A stretch of 64,000 bases of DNA from Saxidomus purpurata (taxonomy: Eukaryota > Mollusca > Bivalvia > Venerida > Veneridae), in assembly GCA_022818135.1 (NCBI GenBank), contig JAFMSR010000018.1, forward strand, positions 22,755,498 through 22,819,497. Reading direction: 5' to 3'. The translations under genes and the position numbers were made by a program. The notes under the pieces were generated by a model. It searched no databases. It was not told where the DNA came from and saw only the letters and a list, made by a program, of their open reading frames with translations. Below, piece by piece: positions 47,354 through 61,545 of this stretch (the stretch's first letter is position 1; each line of letters starts with the position of its first letter).

Positions 47354-47589
47354 ACCTATCTCTCGGACTTTTTAAAGTTTTCTCCCCCCCCCTTTCCCAA
47401 ACCCCAAAAGAAGGTCCCCGAAATAGGTGGGACAGACTCTATATGCATAAATAATCATCACTTAAATAGATCCATTTTTTCGCAAATAAAGGTCATTATT
47501 TAAAGGGAAAATGATAATAACGAAATCATTTGCCCGATTCATTTGGCTGAACGATTTGACCCATTTTATAAATCTGATTTCTTTAACTG

Positions 47590-47672
47590 TCAAACGTAGA
47601 TGGTGAACAACTACAAAATATCAGCCTGTAAAATCGATTTGCCTTTTCGGAGTCAGAATAGTCAGGACTACG
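47590..47672 (+). repeat. Dispersed short repeat, one of three
   Basis: 'tggtgaacaactacaaaata' with 'tcagcctgtaaaatcgattt' and 'ggagtcagaatagtcagga' closely resembles 53085-53152. More distantly it resembles 52395-52480, which shares 'tcag.atgtaaaat' and 'ggagtcga..tattgagacta'. Its nature is unknown. Confidence 0.5.
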
Positions 47673-48949
47673 AAATCATATTTGTCCATATTGATTAACC
47701 AGAGTCCACCATTAGCATTTTTTAAAGTTTACTACATCTTTACTTGACACATTTATCAAAAACAACCTTCTTATTAAACTGTATTAATCTCAACAAGTTG
47801 CCAATATCTAATTCTGTTAAATTCCCGAGATTTCCATATCGGAGGATACCGACGTTTGTTGATGGATACCAGATTTTAGTAACCACCGAAGCGGGAAGTA
47901 ATCCAGTATACTTCGCTATAGGGATTGTCTCCCATGTAGAGTTACGGTTCTTGTCTGGAATTAGAAGAAACAAAGAGTTGTCCTGAACAGGTATTTTTTC
48001 AGCGGTTTGTAGCTCTCTGGACATTTTGTCATATCTAGCTTCGTGTCAATAAAAAGTTTTCAACAAACCGTGACTGCTAATTGTATTTACTTACGCATTT
48101 GCATCTAAACTTCAGCGATTTGGGCGAAAAAAGAACGAATTATTCAATTCAACATGGCGACTTACTATTTACAAAGGGAGATAATCATGTCAATCTTCAG
48201 TAAATCTGTGAACTCTTGAATTATAATACTCCTTAGCCAAATTATGAATTGTTGCTCTGCCTAAAAGAAATGTTTCAGATTGTGTAATTTTCTTAATTAC
48301 AATTTTAGTAGTGAAACAAAAATATCACTAATTATGAAATTATGATAACAGTTGGACAGTCACAATGTTAGAACACTAAACAGTTAGAAATTCTCGGCTT
48401 CACTTTGACGTCATACAGACTAGTTAACCAATCGGATTATTAGGTCGCATTCATTTTTTTCCAGTCGGTAAAAGGTGAAAACTCAGTATTTTAAACGAAA
48501 CAAAAAGCTTTTGACAACATAGAATTAAACAGTCTGATAGTTTCAAGGTAATGGAAGATCATCGTCTTCTTTCATTTCTAATCTTGGTTATTGTATTATT
48601 CAAAGTTAAAGATGCCTTGAGACCAGCGATGACAGCTTAGGAATCCCCTTTCCCGAATGTAAATAATTTATCAGTACCCGGATGTGCGAAGCTGAGAATA
48701 CTAAGAGTGCAGTTTTTATTATTCTGTATCTGTATTTTCTGATATTAAATGGCAACCAGAAATAACTGATTATTGTGGGTATGACTATATATATATATAC
48801 ATTTCAAATGTCTGACAGGCGCAGACAAGTTATATAGATAGATAGATTCAGAAACAAGGGAATCTGGGTACCAAAACTCATTATTTCAGTATTTCCACTA
48901 CAAAGGCAAACAGATTCTATAGATTAATATTATGGATTAATTTAAAAAA
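47673..48949. other. Intergenic, nothing recognised
   Basis: The two overlapping open frames near 47740-48024 on opposite strands have no family resemblance. No element boundaries are seen. Confidence 0.35.
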
Positions 48950-50097
<1,148 letters not shown>

Positions 50098-50101
50098 TTA
50101 A

Positions 50102-50521
50102 AGTGACATTATGCGCATTTTTTTCAAGTAAAAATCCAGCTGAAAATGATGTGTATACAAAAGTGTAGAGGAAATAATAGCTTTTAACCCAATACACCAA
50201 ACTCTTCCCGCTACCAGTATGAAAAAATAACTTTCCGAATATTGATTTTCTTATTTGACTGGGAGAGTCAATTTAAGAAAAGAACAACTGCATGCAGGAG
50301 TTGCTTCCCTTCCACTGCCGAAATCTCTACCAACATCAACAACGACACAATCAACTATCATTTTATCAGTCCGATTTTTTTATATCTAAAGCACCAACTT
50401 CAAATACTAATGCGGCATAATAATTTATTTAACACATTTAAATGCACAACAACCAAAAATTGCTTTTATAAAACTGTCACCAAAAATACACTATGTGCAG
50501 TAAGATGCGCATAATGTCACT
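50102..50521. mobile_element. MITE with TTAA target duplication, 420 bp
   Basis: Perfect 17-bp inverted termini: AGTGACATTATGCGCAT at 50102-50118 and its complement ending at 50521. They are flanked by TTAA at 50098-50101 and 50522-50525. TTAA is the target duplication of piggyBac-type transposases. The interior has no transposase, and its 90-residue open frame shows no resemblance. Confidence 0.8.
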
Positions 50522-51034
50522 TTAACATGCATGCTAAAGCAAGTAATTATAGTCCCAATTGTAATCTGCAAAATCGCATCGGAAGTACTGGCCAATTTCA
50601 ATCGATTAGGATTTCCAACCTATGTTGCATCACTACTGGGTACCTGCCGACATATGCAGCTTCCATGTAAAACTGATGTTTAAGTTTAGACATCTAGATT
50701 ATTATTCAGTGGTGAGATTTTTCATAAACCTTTAGATTTTCAGGTAAAATGATATTCAATTCTTCAACTGAAGAGTGGAAAAGTTGTGATTTGAACAGGA
50801 TAAATTGTGTATTAATAATTATGTACCATTAGTACCCGAAACTGAGAGTAAACCTTCCACCAAGTATTGAGCACATTAAAATTGGGCGTGAAGATGTGAC
50901 GATCAGATGTCAGATCTATGAAAGGGGTCACACTGCAAAGATAAATTAATTAGGCTACTGGCTTTCAGGTTTAAGATACAGGTTAATACTAGTTCAAATA
51001 ATTGTTCTCAACGGATGAATAGCGTTATATTTTT

Positions 51035-52389
51035 AGCTCGACTATTCGAAGAATAAGGAGACTATTGCACCCCCTCGCGTCGGCGTCTGCGTTGGTACCA
51101 AAGTTTTTCATAAAGTCAAATATCTTGAATGTATCAAAGGTATTGACTTGAAACTCAAACTATATGTTTACCATCAACATCTTCACCTGAGGAAACAATC
51201 CCCATAACTCTGTTTTGTTTTTGACAGATTTATGCCCCTTTTTAACTTAGAATTTTTGGTTAAAGTTTTTTATAAATTCAAATATCTTGAATACTATCAA
51301 AGGTATTGACTTGAAACTCAAAGTATGTGTCTACCATCAACATCTACACCTGAGGAAACAATCCCCATAACTCTGATTTGATTTTTGACAGATTGATGCC
51401 CCTTTTTAACTTAGAATTTTTGGTTAAAGTTTTTTTAAATTCAAATATCTTGAATACTATCAAAGGTATTGACTTGAACTCAAAGTATGTGTCTACCATC
51501 AACATATACACCTGAGGAAACAATTCCCATAACTCTGTTTTGATTTTTGACAGATTTATGCCCCTTTTTAACTTAGAAGTTTTGGGTTTTTTTTGTAAAT
51601 TCAAATATCTTGAATACTATATAAGGTATTGACGTGAAACTCAAAGTATGTGTCTACCATCAACTTATACACCTGAGGAAACAATTCCCATAACTCTGTT
51701 TTGATTTTTGACAGATTTATGCCCCTTTTTAACTTAAAGTTTTGGTATTTTTTTTTGTAAATTCAAATATCTTGAATACTATATAAGGTATTGACTTGAA
51801 ACTCAAAATATATGTTTACCATCAACATCTACACCTCAGGAAACAATCCCCATAACTCTGTTTTGATTTTTGATAGATTTGTGTCCCTTTTTAACTTTGA
51901 ATGTTTTGTTAAAGATAGAATACTATGAACGTATTTACTGTCAACATCTTCACCAATGTTTTTGATTTTTGACTATTTATGCCCCCTCCCCTTTTAACTT
52001 AGAATTTTGTCACGTTTTCCCAGACTAAAATGGAAATACCCAAATGGCTTTCTCTTTGAAATGTCTGAATAATTTGCGCATGAAGCGGTCATGCTTTTTT
52101 AATTCTATACATATCAATTTTGAAAAGTTACAAAATTATTCATGATCAAATATACAAGGTCATGTATTTCTTTGAAATTATCCCCCATCCTCCCTCCAGT
52201 TGGCTTGCAGAATCCAGAGTAAGGCCTTGAATGCAATGTACTTTACAAAGGTCTTTTTGAACAAGTTTCTATCTTTCACCTTAATTCTTATAGACATTAC
52301 ACATACTCCTGTTCTTAGACAAAAACCCCATTTTACCAACAAGCTTTCGAATAGTCGAGCGTGCTGTCATGTGACAGCTCTTTTTGTTA
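51035..52389 (-). mobile_element. GCTCGACTATTCGAA-end family, copy B (inverted)
   Basis: Starts 'agctcgactattcgaagaat' and ends 'cgaatagtcgagc' plus 'gtgctgtcatgtgacagctc', the reverse complement of copy A at 6266-7454. It holds about five ~140-165-bp units with 'gacagatttatgcccctttt' and 'tattgacttgaaactcaaa'. It is slightly longer than copy A, mainly by unit number. Non-coding. Confidence 0.75.
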
Positions 52390-53863
52390 GGTGCTATCCA
52401 GCTTCCGATGGCGCAGATATCTATAAAATGTCAGTATGTAAAATGGGTCTGCATTTGGAGTCGAATTATTGAGACTAGGTTAATACTAATGGGAATCAAT
52501 CAAATAATTAAGTCTTTCTGTCTAAAATCAAGCAATTACTGGAATAAATAAATTGTTGAGACATTGAAATCTGAAGAAAAGTTTTGAGGCAGATCAAGGA
52601 CTGTTGTCATTTAAAAAAACTCTGCTAGATGCTGATTTCAAAATACACATGCATACTTTGTATTAAGTTATATATACAATGTATAATATATATACATTTT
52701 CTCCATGAGAAGTAACTGCTGTTTAACTTAACTACTGTGCTCATGAGTCATATAAATTGAGACAATGTTCAAGTTAAATCTTTTATACAGTGATGGTGAT
52801 GTGGTTGTGGATGGATCTTACATCAGCATTGTGTTGTATCTAAGTCTATTTAGACATCTGTGAAATTCTTGAAAGAAACAGTGATAACTTTTTCATTTCT
52901 GAACAAAACATGTACACAGTGTTCCAGCTAGGATTTGAAAAGGGCAGGATGCTGGTGAAAAAAGGGCATTTTTAGCCGCAAAGCGGTGACAGGGGATGGA
53001 GGAGATTCCCTAGCCTAATTAATTTGGCGTTTCAGTGTGACCCCTTTCACAGATCTGATATTTTATAACTGTCCCACCTCTAGAAGGTGAACAACTATAA
53101 AATATCAGCCTATAAATTCGGTTTGCCTTCGAAGTCGAAATAGTTAGACTAGGGGTTCCCCATCTTGGGGGGGGGGGTTATTGACTGTTTTTGCTCTCTA
53201 TAGAAAATGTCAAGTCTGTGAAAGCAAGAGGGGAATATCCTAAGAAAAATCAATTATATTGTAGTAATTTTTGACTACAAATATGAAAGTTCGTCTTGGT
53301 AAAAGTATTTTAACCTTTAAAAATACATAATAAGTACATATTATGTCCACTCAATTTCTTTCAGATCAGCTTGACCAGTCTGCATCTCATGCATTTAAAG
53401 TTTTTGAATCCACTTGGTACAGTTGTTCACCACAATGGGATGGCATGTCCCATGCAAGACCTAGGTCTGTAGCGCAAAGTTAATGTCACACTTGGATATT
53501 AAAGGTGAAAACTGGACACATGAGACCTTGTCCTGGCTGTAACTTCCTCATGCACTGAAGAATTTTGAATTGACTTGGCACAGTTGCTCATCACAATGGG
53601 ACCATTTGTCACGTATATTATACAGTAAGACTAGGTTCATAGCCCAGAGGTCAAGGTCACACGCATGGCTGATGTCGTCAGTTTTGTAGGACTTACTGAT
53701 TAGAGTAGACTGGAACATACTTTTTGTGCCATCACATAATTATAAAAGAAGTCCTTTATCTAGAGATAATGATATGGTGTACCATCACTGGGAGAAAGGT
53801 ACACATTAAATTACTCCAGACCCTAATCAGAAGTGAAGATAAAACTGCTTTTCTGTTTTTCAG
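52390..53863. other. Upstream of BTB exons; short repeats
   Basis: Includes two members of the 47590 repeat (52395-52480 and 53085-53152), and at 53390-53660 two diverged units like those at 60130-60960 ('ggctgtaacttcctcatgca'). No upstream exon of the BTB gene is recognised. The first visible exon begins with an acceptor-like site, so an untranslated exon may lie in or before this stretch. Confidence 0.4.
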
Positions 53864-56800
53864 GTTGATTTTCACAGCATTGTAGACAGATGTCGGACCC
53901 TAGATACAGAACAGCAAAGATATATATATCTTTGAAACATGGAGAAACTATTACTAAAGAACTGCATACACAGTTCAAGGAAGGGCGGAATTGTGATCTT
54001 GAAATCAGATTGAACCAAAAGCGACTATATGTTCATAAATGTCTCATAGACATTTTCTTTATAAAGGTAAAAAAATTACATTAGAAAAATTGAGTGCTTA
54101 AGAGTAATGAATCAGATTACTAAATAAGCACTTTCTTTTTGCTATAAAAATATAAATATTTCGACTCTGATACACTGGCATTGCTTATATAGCTTGTTTT
54201 GTATATATTTTGCATATTTTCATATTTGAAAACAATACAGTTGAAAAAAACACACTTGTTTCCTTGTGTTATCCCAGGCAGTCTATTTATATCATACCAT
54301 TGCAATACTGTAATTCATTCATGTAGAAGCCAATTTTCGTTTTGGGTCAGCGCGCTGTACTTAAAAACATGGGACTCCAACATTTTCAGATGGGACTCCT
54401 ATTTTTTCTGACATAGGAGTCCTGGACTCCTTCTTTCAAAATTGTACAGAGAACCCTGAGAAAATGTTCTATTACGATGAATAAAGTTATAAAAGCGACT
54501 ATATGCTCATAAATGTCTCGTAGACATTTTCTTTATAAAGGTAAAAAAATTACATTAGAAAATGTTCTATTACGATGAATAAAGTTAAAATAGTATATTG
54601 TCATACCATTTTTTTTTCAATTACTTTTAAACAATTCATGTTATTGTAAAAAGGTACTGAAATTGATCCAATTATTCGACTGTCTAAAACATTGTTTCTT
54701 TCGTTTTGGAAGCTAAACTAGAGAATGATGTAACTGCTATATTTTGGGATTTGAACCCTACAGTACAGTTTTTAGCTCACCTGGCACAAAGTGCCAGTGT
54801 GAGCTATTAGGATCGCATTCCGTCCGTCTTATGTCGTACGTCCGTCCGTCCGTCCACCATTTCCTTCAAACGACATCTCCTCTGAAACCACTGGGCCAAT
54901 GTTGATGACACTTTGCAGGGATGTTCCTTGCATGAAGCTCTATCAAAGTTGTTCAAAGAATTCCATTCCATGCTATGGCAACAAATGGGAAAAACTTAGA
55001 GCCTAGAGCTTAGATATTTGGCATGTAGCATTGTCTAGTGGACCTCTACCAAGATTGTTCAAATTATGAATTATGACCCCATGGTCAAAATTGACCCCGC
55101 GCGGGTGGTCACTTAGTTTTGCATAGGCTTTATATAGGAAAAACTTTAAAAAATCTTCTTCTTTGAAACGACAAGGCCTTGAGCTTAGATATTTGGCATG
55201 TAGCATTGTCTAGTTGACCTCTACCAAGATTGTTCAAATTATGACCCCCCCCCCCCCCCCCAGGTCAAAATTGACCCCGCACGGATGGTCACTTAGTTTT
55301 GCATAGGCTTATAGGAAAAACTTTAAAAATCTTCTCTGAAACCAGAAGGCCTAGAGCTGAGATATTTGGTATGTAGCATTGTCTAGTGGACCTCTACCAA
55401 GATTGTTCAAATTATAACCCCTGAATCAAAATTGACCCGGCACGGGGAGTCACTTAGTTTTACATAGGCTTATATAGGGAAAACTTTAAAAACTCTTCTT
55501 CTCTCAAACCACAAGGGCTAGAGTTTAGATATTTGGCATGTAGCATTTGGTAGTGGACCTCTAGCAAAATTGTTCAAATCATGACCCCGCCGGGGGGAGG
55601 GGGTCACTTGGTTTTGCATAGGCTTATATCCTTTGCACAGCCGGCATATTTTGTTACACACTTGACAGACATGCATGTGTTTTTGTAAACACTGTACATC
55701 ACGTTATGCTACTTTCGGTTTACTGCGCGTGTTGTATACGTCAGCAAATAGATTGAGCTGTAACATGAAATTAAAATTTCCATTGGCCCACCTACAGAGG
55801 TCATGCGCAGGGGTCACCCTGTCTGCTAACCTGCTAACCGAGAGGTCGATTTTAAGCGTTCTCATAAGATGTCAATATACCTAGATTTGAGTACAACATG
55901 TCTGCTTTATGTCTATGAAAAAATATTTGCACGTGCTCAAAACACTATCCCACAGGGACCTGTACGCGAACGTTGGTAAAACGAAAATTTTCAAACCTGG
56001 TAAAATTGTGTCCAAGGTCATTTTCAAAGGTTGTCTTAAAGTGTCAGCATTTGCCTCAGACGTCCGAGGTTTCAACATTCAGGAGCTGTCGGCATAGCCT
56101 TTAAATTCATACAGACAAAATGTCTTCAATATGGTAACTGTCACTTCTATGGAAGGCCAAACCTGTTTTAACCCGCGTATACGATATGGCAGTTCAAAGG
56201 ATATAGGAAAAACTTAAACAATCTTCTTCCCTGAAACCACAAGGCCTAGTGATTAGATATTTGGCATGTAAAAAATGCCTATTGGACTTCTACCAAGATT
56301 GTTCAAATCATAACCCCCAGGTCAAAATTAAACCCCTTCCTTAATCACATAGGCTTATATAGGGAAAACTTAAGAAACCAAGAAGGCGGACAGGCAGAGA
56401 ATAGATATTTGGAATCTTCGCATTGTGTAGTGGACCTCTACGAATTATGTTAGAATCATGAGCCCGTGTATTATAGCCAATGATAGTCAGGTGAGCGATA
56501 TAGGGCCATCATGGCCCTCTTATTTTGTATGCTGTCTTAAGCTATAATCATATTTCTAAATGGACAACTGGAGCACTGTTGTGAACGTGCACCGGTTGAC
56601 TGTACCAGTCTACGGAAACACTGTACCGGTGCACATTAACGACAGTGTGGATTATCAGATAGTATAGGACTTCAACAGTGTAAGGGGCTTGCATGAGTAA
56701 ACCCAGGAGTGTGAACATTGCTTTTACTGGAATATTTCTAGGCTGGGGCTGAGCTGGAAGATGACAGATTTTTCTTAGATCTGACACGCTACTCTCAGCC

Positions 56801-58790
56801 AGTGGTGGAGGCATTAATAGGGTTGGTCTATACAGGAAATTTACGCTGCACTTTGGATCAGGTGAGATCTTTATAGAGGCTAAGTACATTGTATTACATA
56901 TTATATATATGTATGTACATACAATTTAACAGCAGTTTTCAAAACAAACACATGTGTATGACTTTCTCTACCTTAAAGGTAGATATAACACTTAAGACTG
57001 AAGTGTATTATAAAAGGTCATTTAGTAGTTCTTTGTGTAAATTTGTTACACATTGTGTTATGAAATGATTTAATGCAAATGTTTATTATTGTTATCAAAT
57101 GTTGTGCTCACAATGTCAAGCTCCCTGGCATGATAGTCAATGTGACACTGGGCACAAAATTTAATGTGATTATATTAATTTAAAGGTCCCATTATTAAGA
57201 CCAAATCAAATTTTCTTTTAAATCTGAAATTGTAATGGGAGTTTTCTCAGAAGGAAAAATATGACATACCGTACTGCATCGCAGGTGACCATATTGTGTT
57301 ATAAAAATTTGAGTTTAACAAAAGAATTAATAAATTACATTTTGCCTTTTCAAAAACGAAAGTAGGTTTTCCAGTTACATGTATCAGATGTCTCCCAGAA
57401 AGAGGCTGTAAATAGGCTGTACATGAATAAGCATGCCTATTTTAAATTATATTTGATAGAACTTTACTTCCAATGATGTGCAACATAGACCACCCAGGTC
57501 AATCTAAGAAAATACATAAACATTCACTCTTTTTTTTCTGCATCAGTATTTCAAAGAGGGAAATATTCCACAGCTATTGAAAAGTTTAAGCTAGTTTCAA
57601 ACTGTATTTCCCCGTTACAATTCAAGATTTTAAAAAAAAAATGGATTTGGTCTTAGTAATGGACATTTAAGGGTGAGCTATAAGGACCACTCACCGTCCG
57701 TCATCAATCTGTACATTGGTCCACCATTTCCTTCAAATGACATCACCACTTAAACCACTGGGCTAATGTTGACCAGAAGACCAATAGCTTAGATATGTGG
57801 CAAGTAGCATTGCCTAGTGCACCTCTACCAAGATTGTTAAAATCATGACCCTTGGGTCAAAATTGACCCTGCTTAGGATGTCACTTGATTTTACATTAGT
57901 TTATATAGGAAAAACTTTAACCACAAGACCTAGAGCTTAGATATTTGCGTAACGTCCAGGATGAGTGGCAGACACCTTAACCTCTACTCCGCCTCTCCCC
58001 TTAGGTATTTGGCATGTGGCATTGCCTAGTTGACGTCTACCAAGATTGTTCGAATCATAACCCCCCATGTCAAAATCGACCCTATAGTGATAATTGTCAA
58101 AATCTTGTCTAGAACCACTAGGCACAGAGTTTAGATATTTGGAATATAGCATTATGTAGTGGACTCTATGAAGATTGTTAAAAATCAGAACCCCCATGCA
58201 CTTTCTGCTATTAATAACCTTGTAGATTATATTATATCCAATGGTAGCCAGGTGTGCAATATAGGGCCATCTTGGCCCTCTCGTTTAGTTAAATTTTATC
58301 TCATCATTTTAGTGGTCAAAGGTCAAGGTCAGAGGGACCCTTAGAAAGTGATTTCCAAATAATATCCCATTTCAAACTTTGCCTGGTTGCTTAGTGCACA
58401 TGATAAATGTCTGTTTGATTTTAAGGACACTTTTTTTAAAGATGTAGGTTACCATGGTTACAGTGGTCTAATTTTGAAAATGGATTCTTGACAGTTACTC
58501 CAGAACTTGTTATCATTTAGTCTTCAAACTTCGCATGATGGTTGCTCAGGAAGTTGAATTACCATTTTAGGTTCTCAGGTTACTGTGTGAAAGGTCAAGG
58601 TCACAGTGAACTTTACATTGATCACAGTTTGTATCTTTTGACATCACTAATTTGCAATCAGGTGTTTCAGCTTTTGCATGACAAGAGTTTATTCATTCTG
58701 ATTTACAGGTAGAGAATGTGTACAAGGCAGCAGCAGAGCTTGGTTGTGTTGAAGCTCAAACTGGATGTCAGACTTACTTAAGGGATCATG
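53864..58790 (+). CDS. BTB/POZ-domain protein, N-terminal part (three exons; 3' end not seen)
   Basis: Exons: 53864-54066 (ATG at 53890), 56742-56861 and 58709-58790, with GT-AG introns and consistent phases (0, 0, then 1). The 126 residues read as most of one BTB domain: FKEGRNCDLEIRL and RLYVHKCLI (CD and HK motifs), DDRFFLDLTRYS, VVEALIGLVYTGNL, and VENVYKAAAELGC with TYLRDH. BTB domains dimerise and commonly recruit Cullin-3 or repressors; what follows the domain decides the role. No Kelch, BACK or zinc-finger exon is recognisable before the window ends. The stretch between the HK motif and the second conserved strand is shorter than usual, so a small exon may be missed in 54067-56741. 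Each exon is small, but together the domain is clear. Confidence 0.75.
54461..54587 (+). repeat. Duplicated BTB exon tail flanked by 29-bp direct repeats
   Basis: 54491-54562 repeats 54017-54088 (exon end, donor site and first intron bases) with only two mismatches in 72. It is flanked by two copies of a 29-bp sequence beginning 'aaaatgttctattacgatga' at 54461-54489 and 54559-54587. There is no acceptor before the copy, so it is unlikely to be used as an exon. Confidence 0.8.
54773..56523 (+). mobile_element. 'GGGCCATNNTGGCCC' element with ~172-bp tandem units
   Basis: Starts 'agctcacctggcacaaagtg' and ends 'caggtgagcgatatagggcc' 'atcatggccctctt'. Both ends contain short inverted repeats and the two ends are related (AGCTCACCTG / CAGGTGAGC). 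The interior repeats 'tagatatttggcatgtagca', 'ggacctctaccaagattgtt' and 'cataggcttatatagg' roughly every 172 bp, with a poly-C run near 55245. It lies in BTB intron 1. A separate insertion sits at 55630-56200. Confidence 0.7.
55630..56200. mobile_element. Nested TIR element, 571 bp
   Basis: Ends CCTTTGCACAGCC and, inverted, CCTTTGAACTGCC (11 of 13 match), flanked by ATAT on both sides. Excising it plus one ATAT restores 'ggcttatatagg', a motif present in the neighbouring tandem units, which confirms an insertion. The interior has no transposase. Its open frames on both strands are short and unfamiliar. Confidence 0.7.
57673..58290 (+). mobile_element. 'GGGCCATNNTGGCCC' element, short copy
   Basis: Same family as 54773-56523: begins 'ggtgagctataaggaccact' and ends 'tgtgcaatatagggccatct' 'tggccctct'. 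It has about three tandem units and lies in BTB intron 2. Confidence 0.65.
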
Positions 58791-59170
58791 GTAGGTCTAG
58801 CTGAGTTTAAAAAAGAAAAAAAAATTATTAATTATTATAACGCTGCTTTATGTAGTAACTTCTACATAATGCATACACTAATTTTGATAAACTTCATAAA
58901 TTTTTGTCCATACCACAAGGATGTGTCATGCACCACTCCAGGTAAGCTACAGTCACATTTCAGGGTCACAAGACTAAACTTGAGCTAAATGTTCACCTCA
59001 CGGAAACTGCATGCAATATCCATGTTTCAACCAAGCCTGGTCAAGGTCACATTTAGGGTCAAAGGTCACTAGACTGTATCTCCTTGAAAGATTTTTATCA
59101 AACTTTTGTCAAATGTTAATCTCATTATAATGAAAAAGGTCAAGGTCACTCTTGGGGTGAACAGTCATCT
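58310..59170 (+). repeat. Scattered 'AAGGTCAAGGTCACA' repeat units
   Basis: Several partial units contain 'ggtcaaaggtcaaggtcac' with 'cttcaaacttcgcatgatgg' or 'tccttgaaagatttttatc'. They are too diverged to define ends. BTB exon 3 lies within this stretch. Confidence 0.5.
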
Positions 59171-60129
59171 AAATTCCTTGAAAGTTTTTCATGAAATTTG
59201 GTCATCTCATCCAGGATATTAAGTTGGGGACTGTGTATTGCATAGCAATATTCCATCAACTTGTTTACATCCTCTTTGATAATTTCATCAAAATCAACAT
59301 ATCGGCAAACCTATACAGCAAAATGTATTTGTTAACAGTCACAGTCTATGTTACCAGTGAAATGATAGGAAGTGTAGACATACAGTTATGATACCAAAAG
59401 AAGAACAAATGCGGTTTGAACATTAGTGATGGTTTGAACATTAGTAAGTAATAACAAGTTCATGCGAAAGGATTTATGCTCGTAAGAAAATGTTCAAATG
59501 AGCAGTGTCTGCTTACTCGTAGCGTTCACATAATGTTTCAGTATGTTTTCATTAGATTCATGTACATATTTGATCCCTTTGGGCACCCACAGGGGCCAAC
59601 AGTAAACAAATATTGAGAGTGGAGCCATTTACCTCGTTTAAATAGTTGGAGATAGTCTTAAATACAATTTTATGATAATAATGTTGATTTCTTTCTCAAA
59701 AACAAATAACTATTAAAAAAAAACGTAAAAGACATACGTCAACTTAAAAAAGATGGATCAATACCTATTTGTTTTTCCTTCAGAGTTGACATCATCAGAG
59801 ATTCATGCTTATAATTACCTGTCCACCTTTGTAGCATAGAGGTACAGGGGTTATTGCATGTTAAATGTAAACACTTTAGTCGTTAATTACCCATTGGAAG
59901 TTGGTGGGCATATAAAAATCACACATTCCATCTGTCAGTCTGTCTGTCTGTCCGAGCATATATTTGAATATTTAAGAGGCTATAGGAACAATAGGTAATA
60001 GTAAATACACTTTATTATTCATTCTGTAAGCTCTTATGTGGCTATTTTGTCTCTTATGTGGCTAAAACAACAATAGAGGGAACAATAGAGTAGCCACATA
60101 AGTATAGAATGTCTGTCCGTGTGTCTGGC

Positions 60130-60960
60130 ATTCAAGTTTTGTGTGTCCTGGCTGTAACTTTGTCATGCATGAAGGAATTTTCAAATAATATGGCACAAAT
60201 TTTCACCACATCAAGACAATATGTCACATGCAAAACCCACAACCCTACCTTAAAGTTCAAGGTCCAATTAAAGTTTACAGTTAATGGAATCCTGTATATA
60301 TGCACACATTCGTGTCCGGACTGTAACTCTGTCATGCATTGAAGGATTTTTAAATAACTTGGCACAAATGTTCACCACATCAAGATGTTGTGTTGCGTGC
60401 AAAACCCATCACCCTGCCTCAAAGGTCATGGTCACACTTAAGAGTTTAAATGTAATGGAATCCTGTATCTGTGCACACATTCATGTCCAGGTTGTAACTC
60501 TGTCATGCATTGAAGGATTTTAAAACAACTTGCCACAAATGTTCAGCACATCAAGACAATGTGCCACTTACAAAACCCACAACCCTTCCTCAAAATTCAA
60601 GGTCCACCTAGAGTTTACAATACAGGTCATGGAATACTGTATGTATACATGGAACTCTGTCATGCATGGAAAGATTTCAAAATTACATCGCACAGTTGTT
60701 GAGCATATGGAGATGACTTAGCAAGGCAAGTCCCACGTTGTTACCTTGAAGGTCAATGTCACACTTGGGAGGTCAGAGGTTTTAGAATCCTGTATACATG
60801 TACCCTTGATGTCCAGTTTGTAACTCTGTTATACATTGAAGGATTTAAAACTGAATTGGAAATGATGTTCAGCACATTGAGATATAAAGTGTTGTGCACA
60901 AGTGCTGGGTCCACATCTTGAAGGTCAAGGTCACAGATTGTGTGATATCGCTTTGGGGGC
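60130..60960 (+). repeat. Tandem array, ~168-bp unit, five copies
   Basis: 'ctgtaactctgtcatgcatt' with 'gaaggattttaaa.aacttg' and 'ttcaccacatcaagac' recurs at about 60150, 60320, 60490, 60655 and 60815, each unit followed by 'tcaaggtcaca'-like text. Overlapping open frames here are by-products. Related units are at 53390-53660. Confidence 0.75.
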
Positions 60961-61545
60961 ATTCATCACTTATGAGGCACAGCATATGCTTTGAATTTTG
61001 TAGTTGCGGTTTTAAATAATAATTATGCAGGTGTTTACCGATAAACATGGCAAAAACCCTTATAACTGATTATGGGCAAGTGACTTAAGGTAGTAGACCC
61101 CTAATGGGCACCAATTCAAATCATTATAGGCTTAATATTTTCTTAATCTGTATCATTTCCAGGATTTAAAAACAAATTTTAAAAGAAATTTACCGTGAAA
61201 AAACTAAGTTATCGGAATTTGAATAACCCTACCCCCATTTTGGAATTATCTATAATATGACATCACACGAGAGATAAAAAATACATGTATTTCATTTATT
61301 ATTCAATAATTTGGTACAGATTTGGTATCAGAGTAACAAGAACTATATTTTTTCTTTCAGAAATTATACACAATTTACTATATTATCAACAAGATATATA
61401 AAACTTTTATGAAATAATCAGATAGTATTACAATTTTCATGTACTTTTTTGACCATGTTCAATTTTGAACATCAAAGTTTTTAAGAAAAATCAACATTTT
61501 CTAGAAATGGGGCATGGCTTTTTGTATATTTATAATTATACCCCC

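Noticed and set aside
56548..56889. 113-residue minus-strand open frame
   Set aside because: It is antisense to BTB exon 2, which has proper splice sites and domain similarity.
60109..60721. Chain of open frames on both strands
   Set aside because: Produced by the ~168-bp tandem array; the peptides repeat with the DNA.
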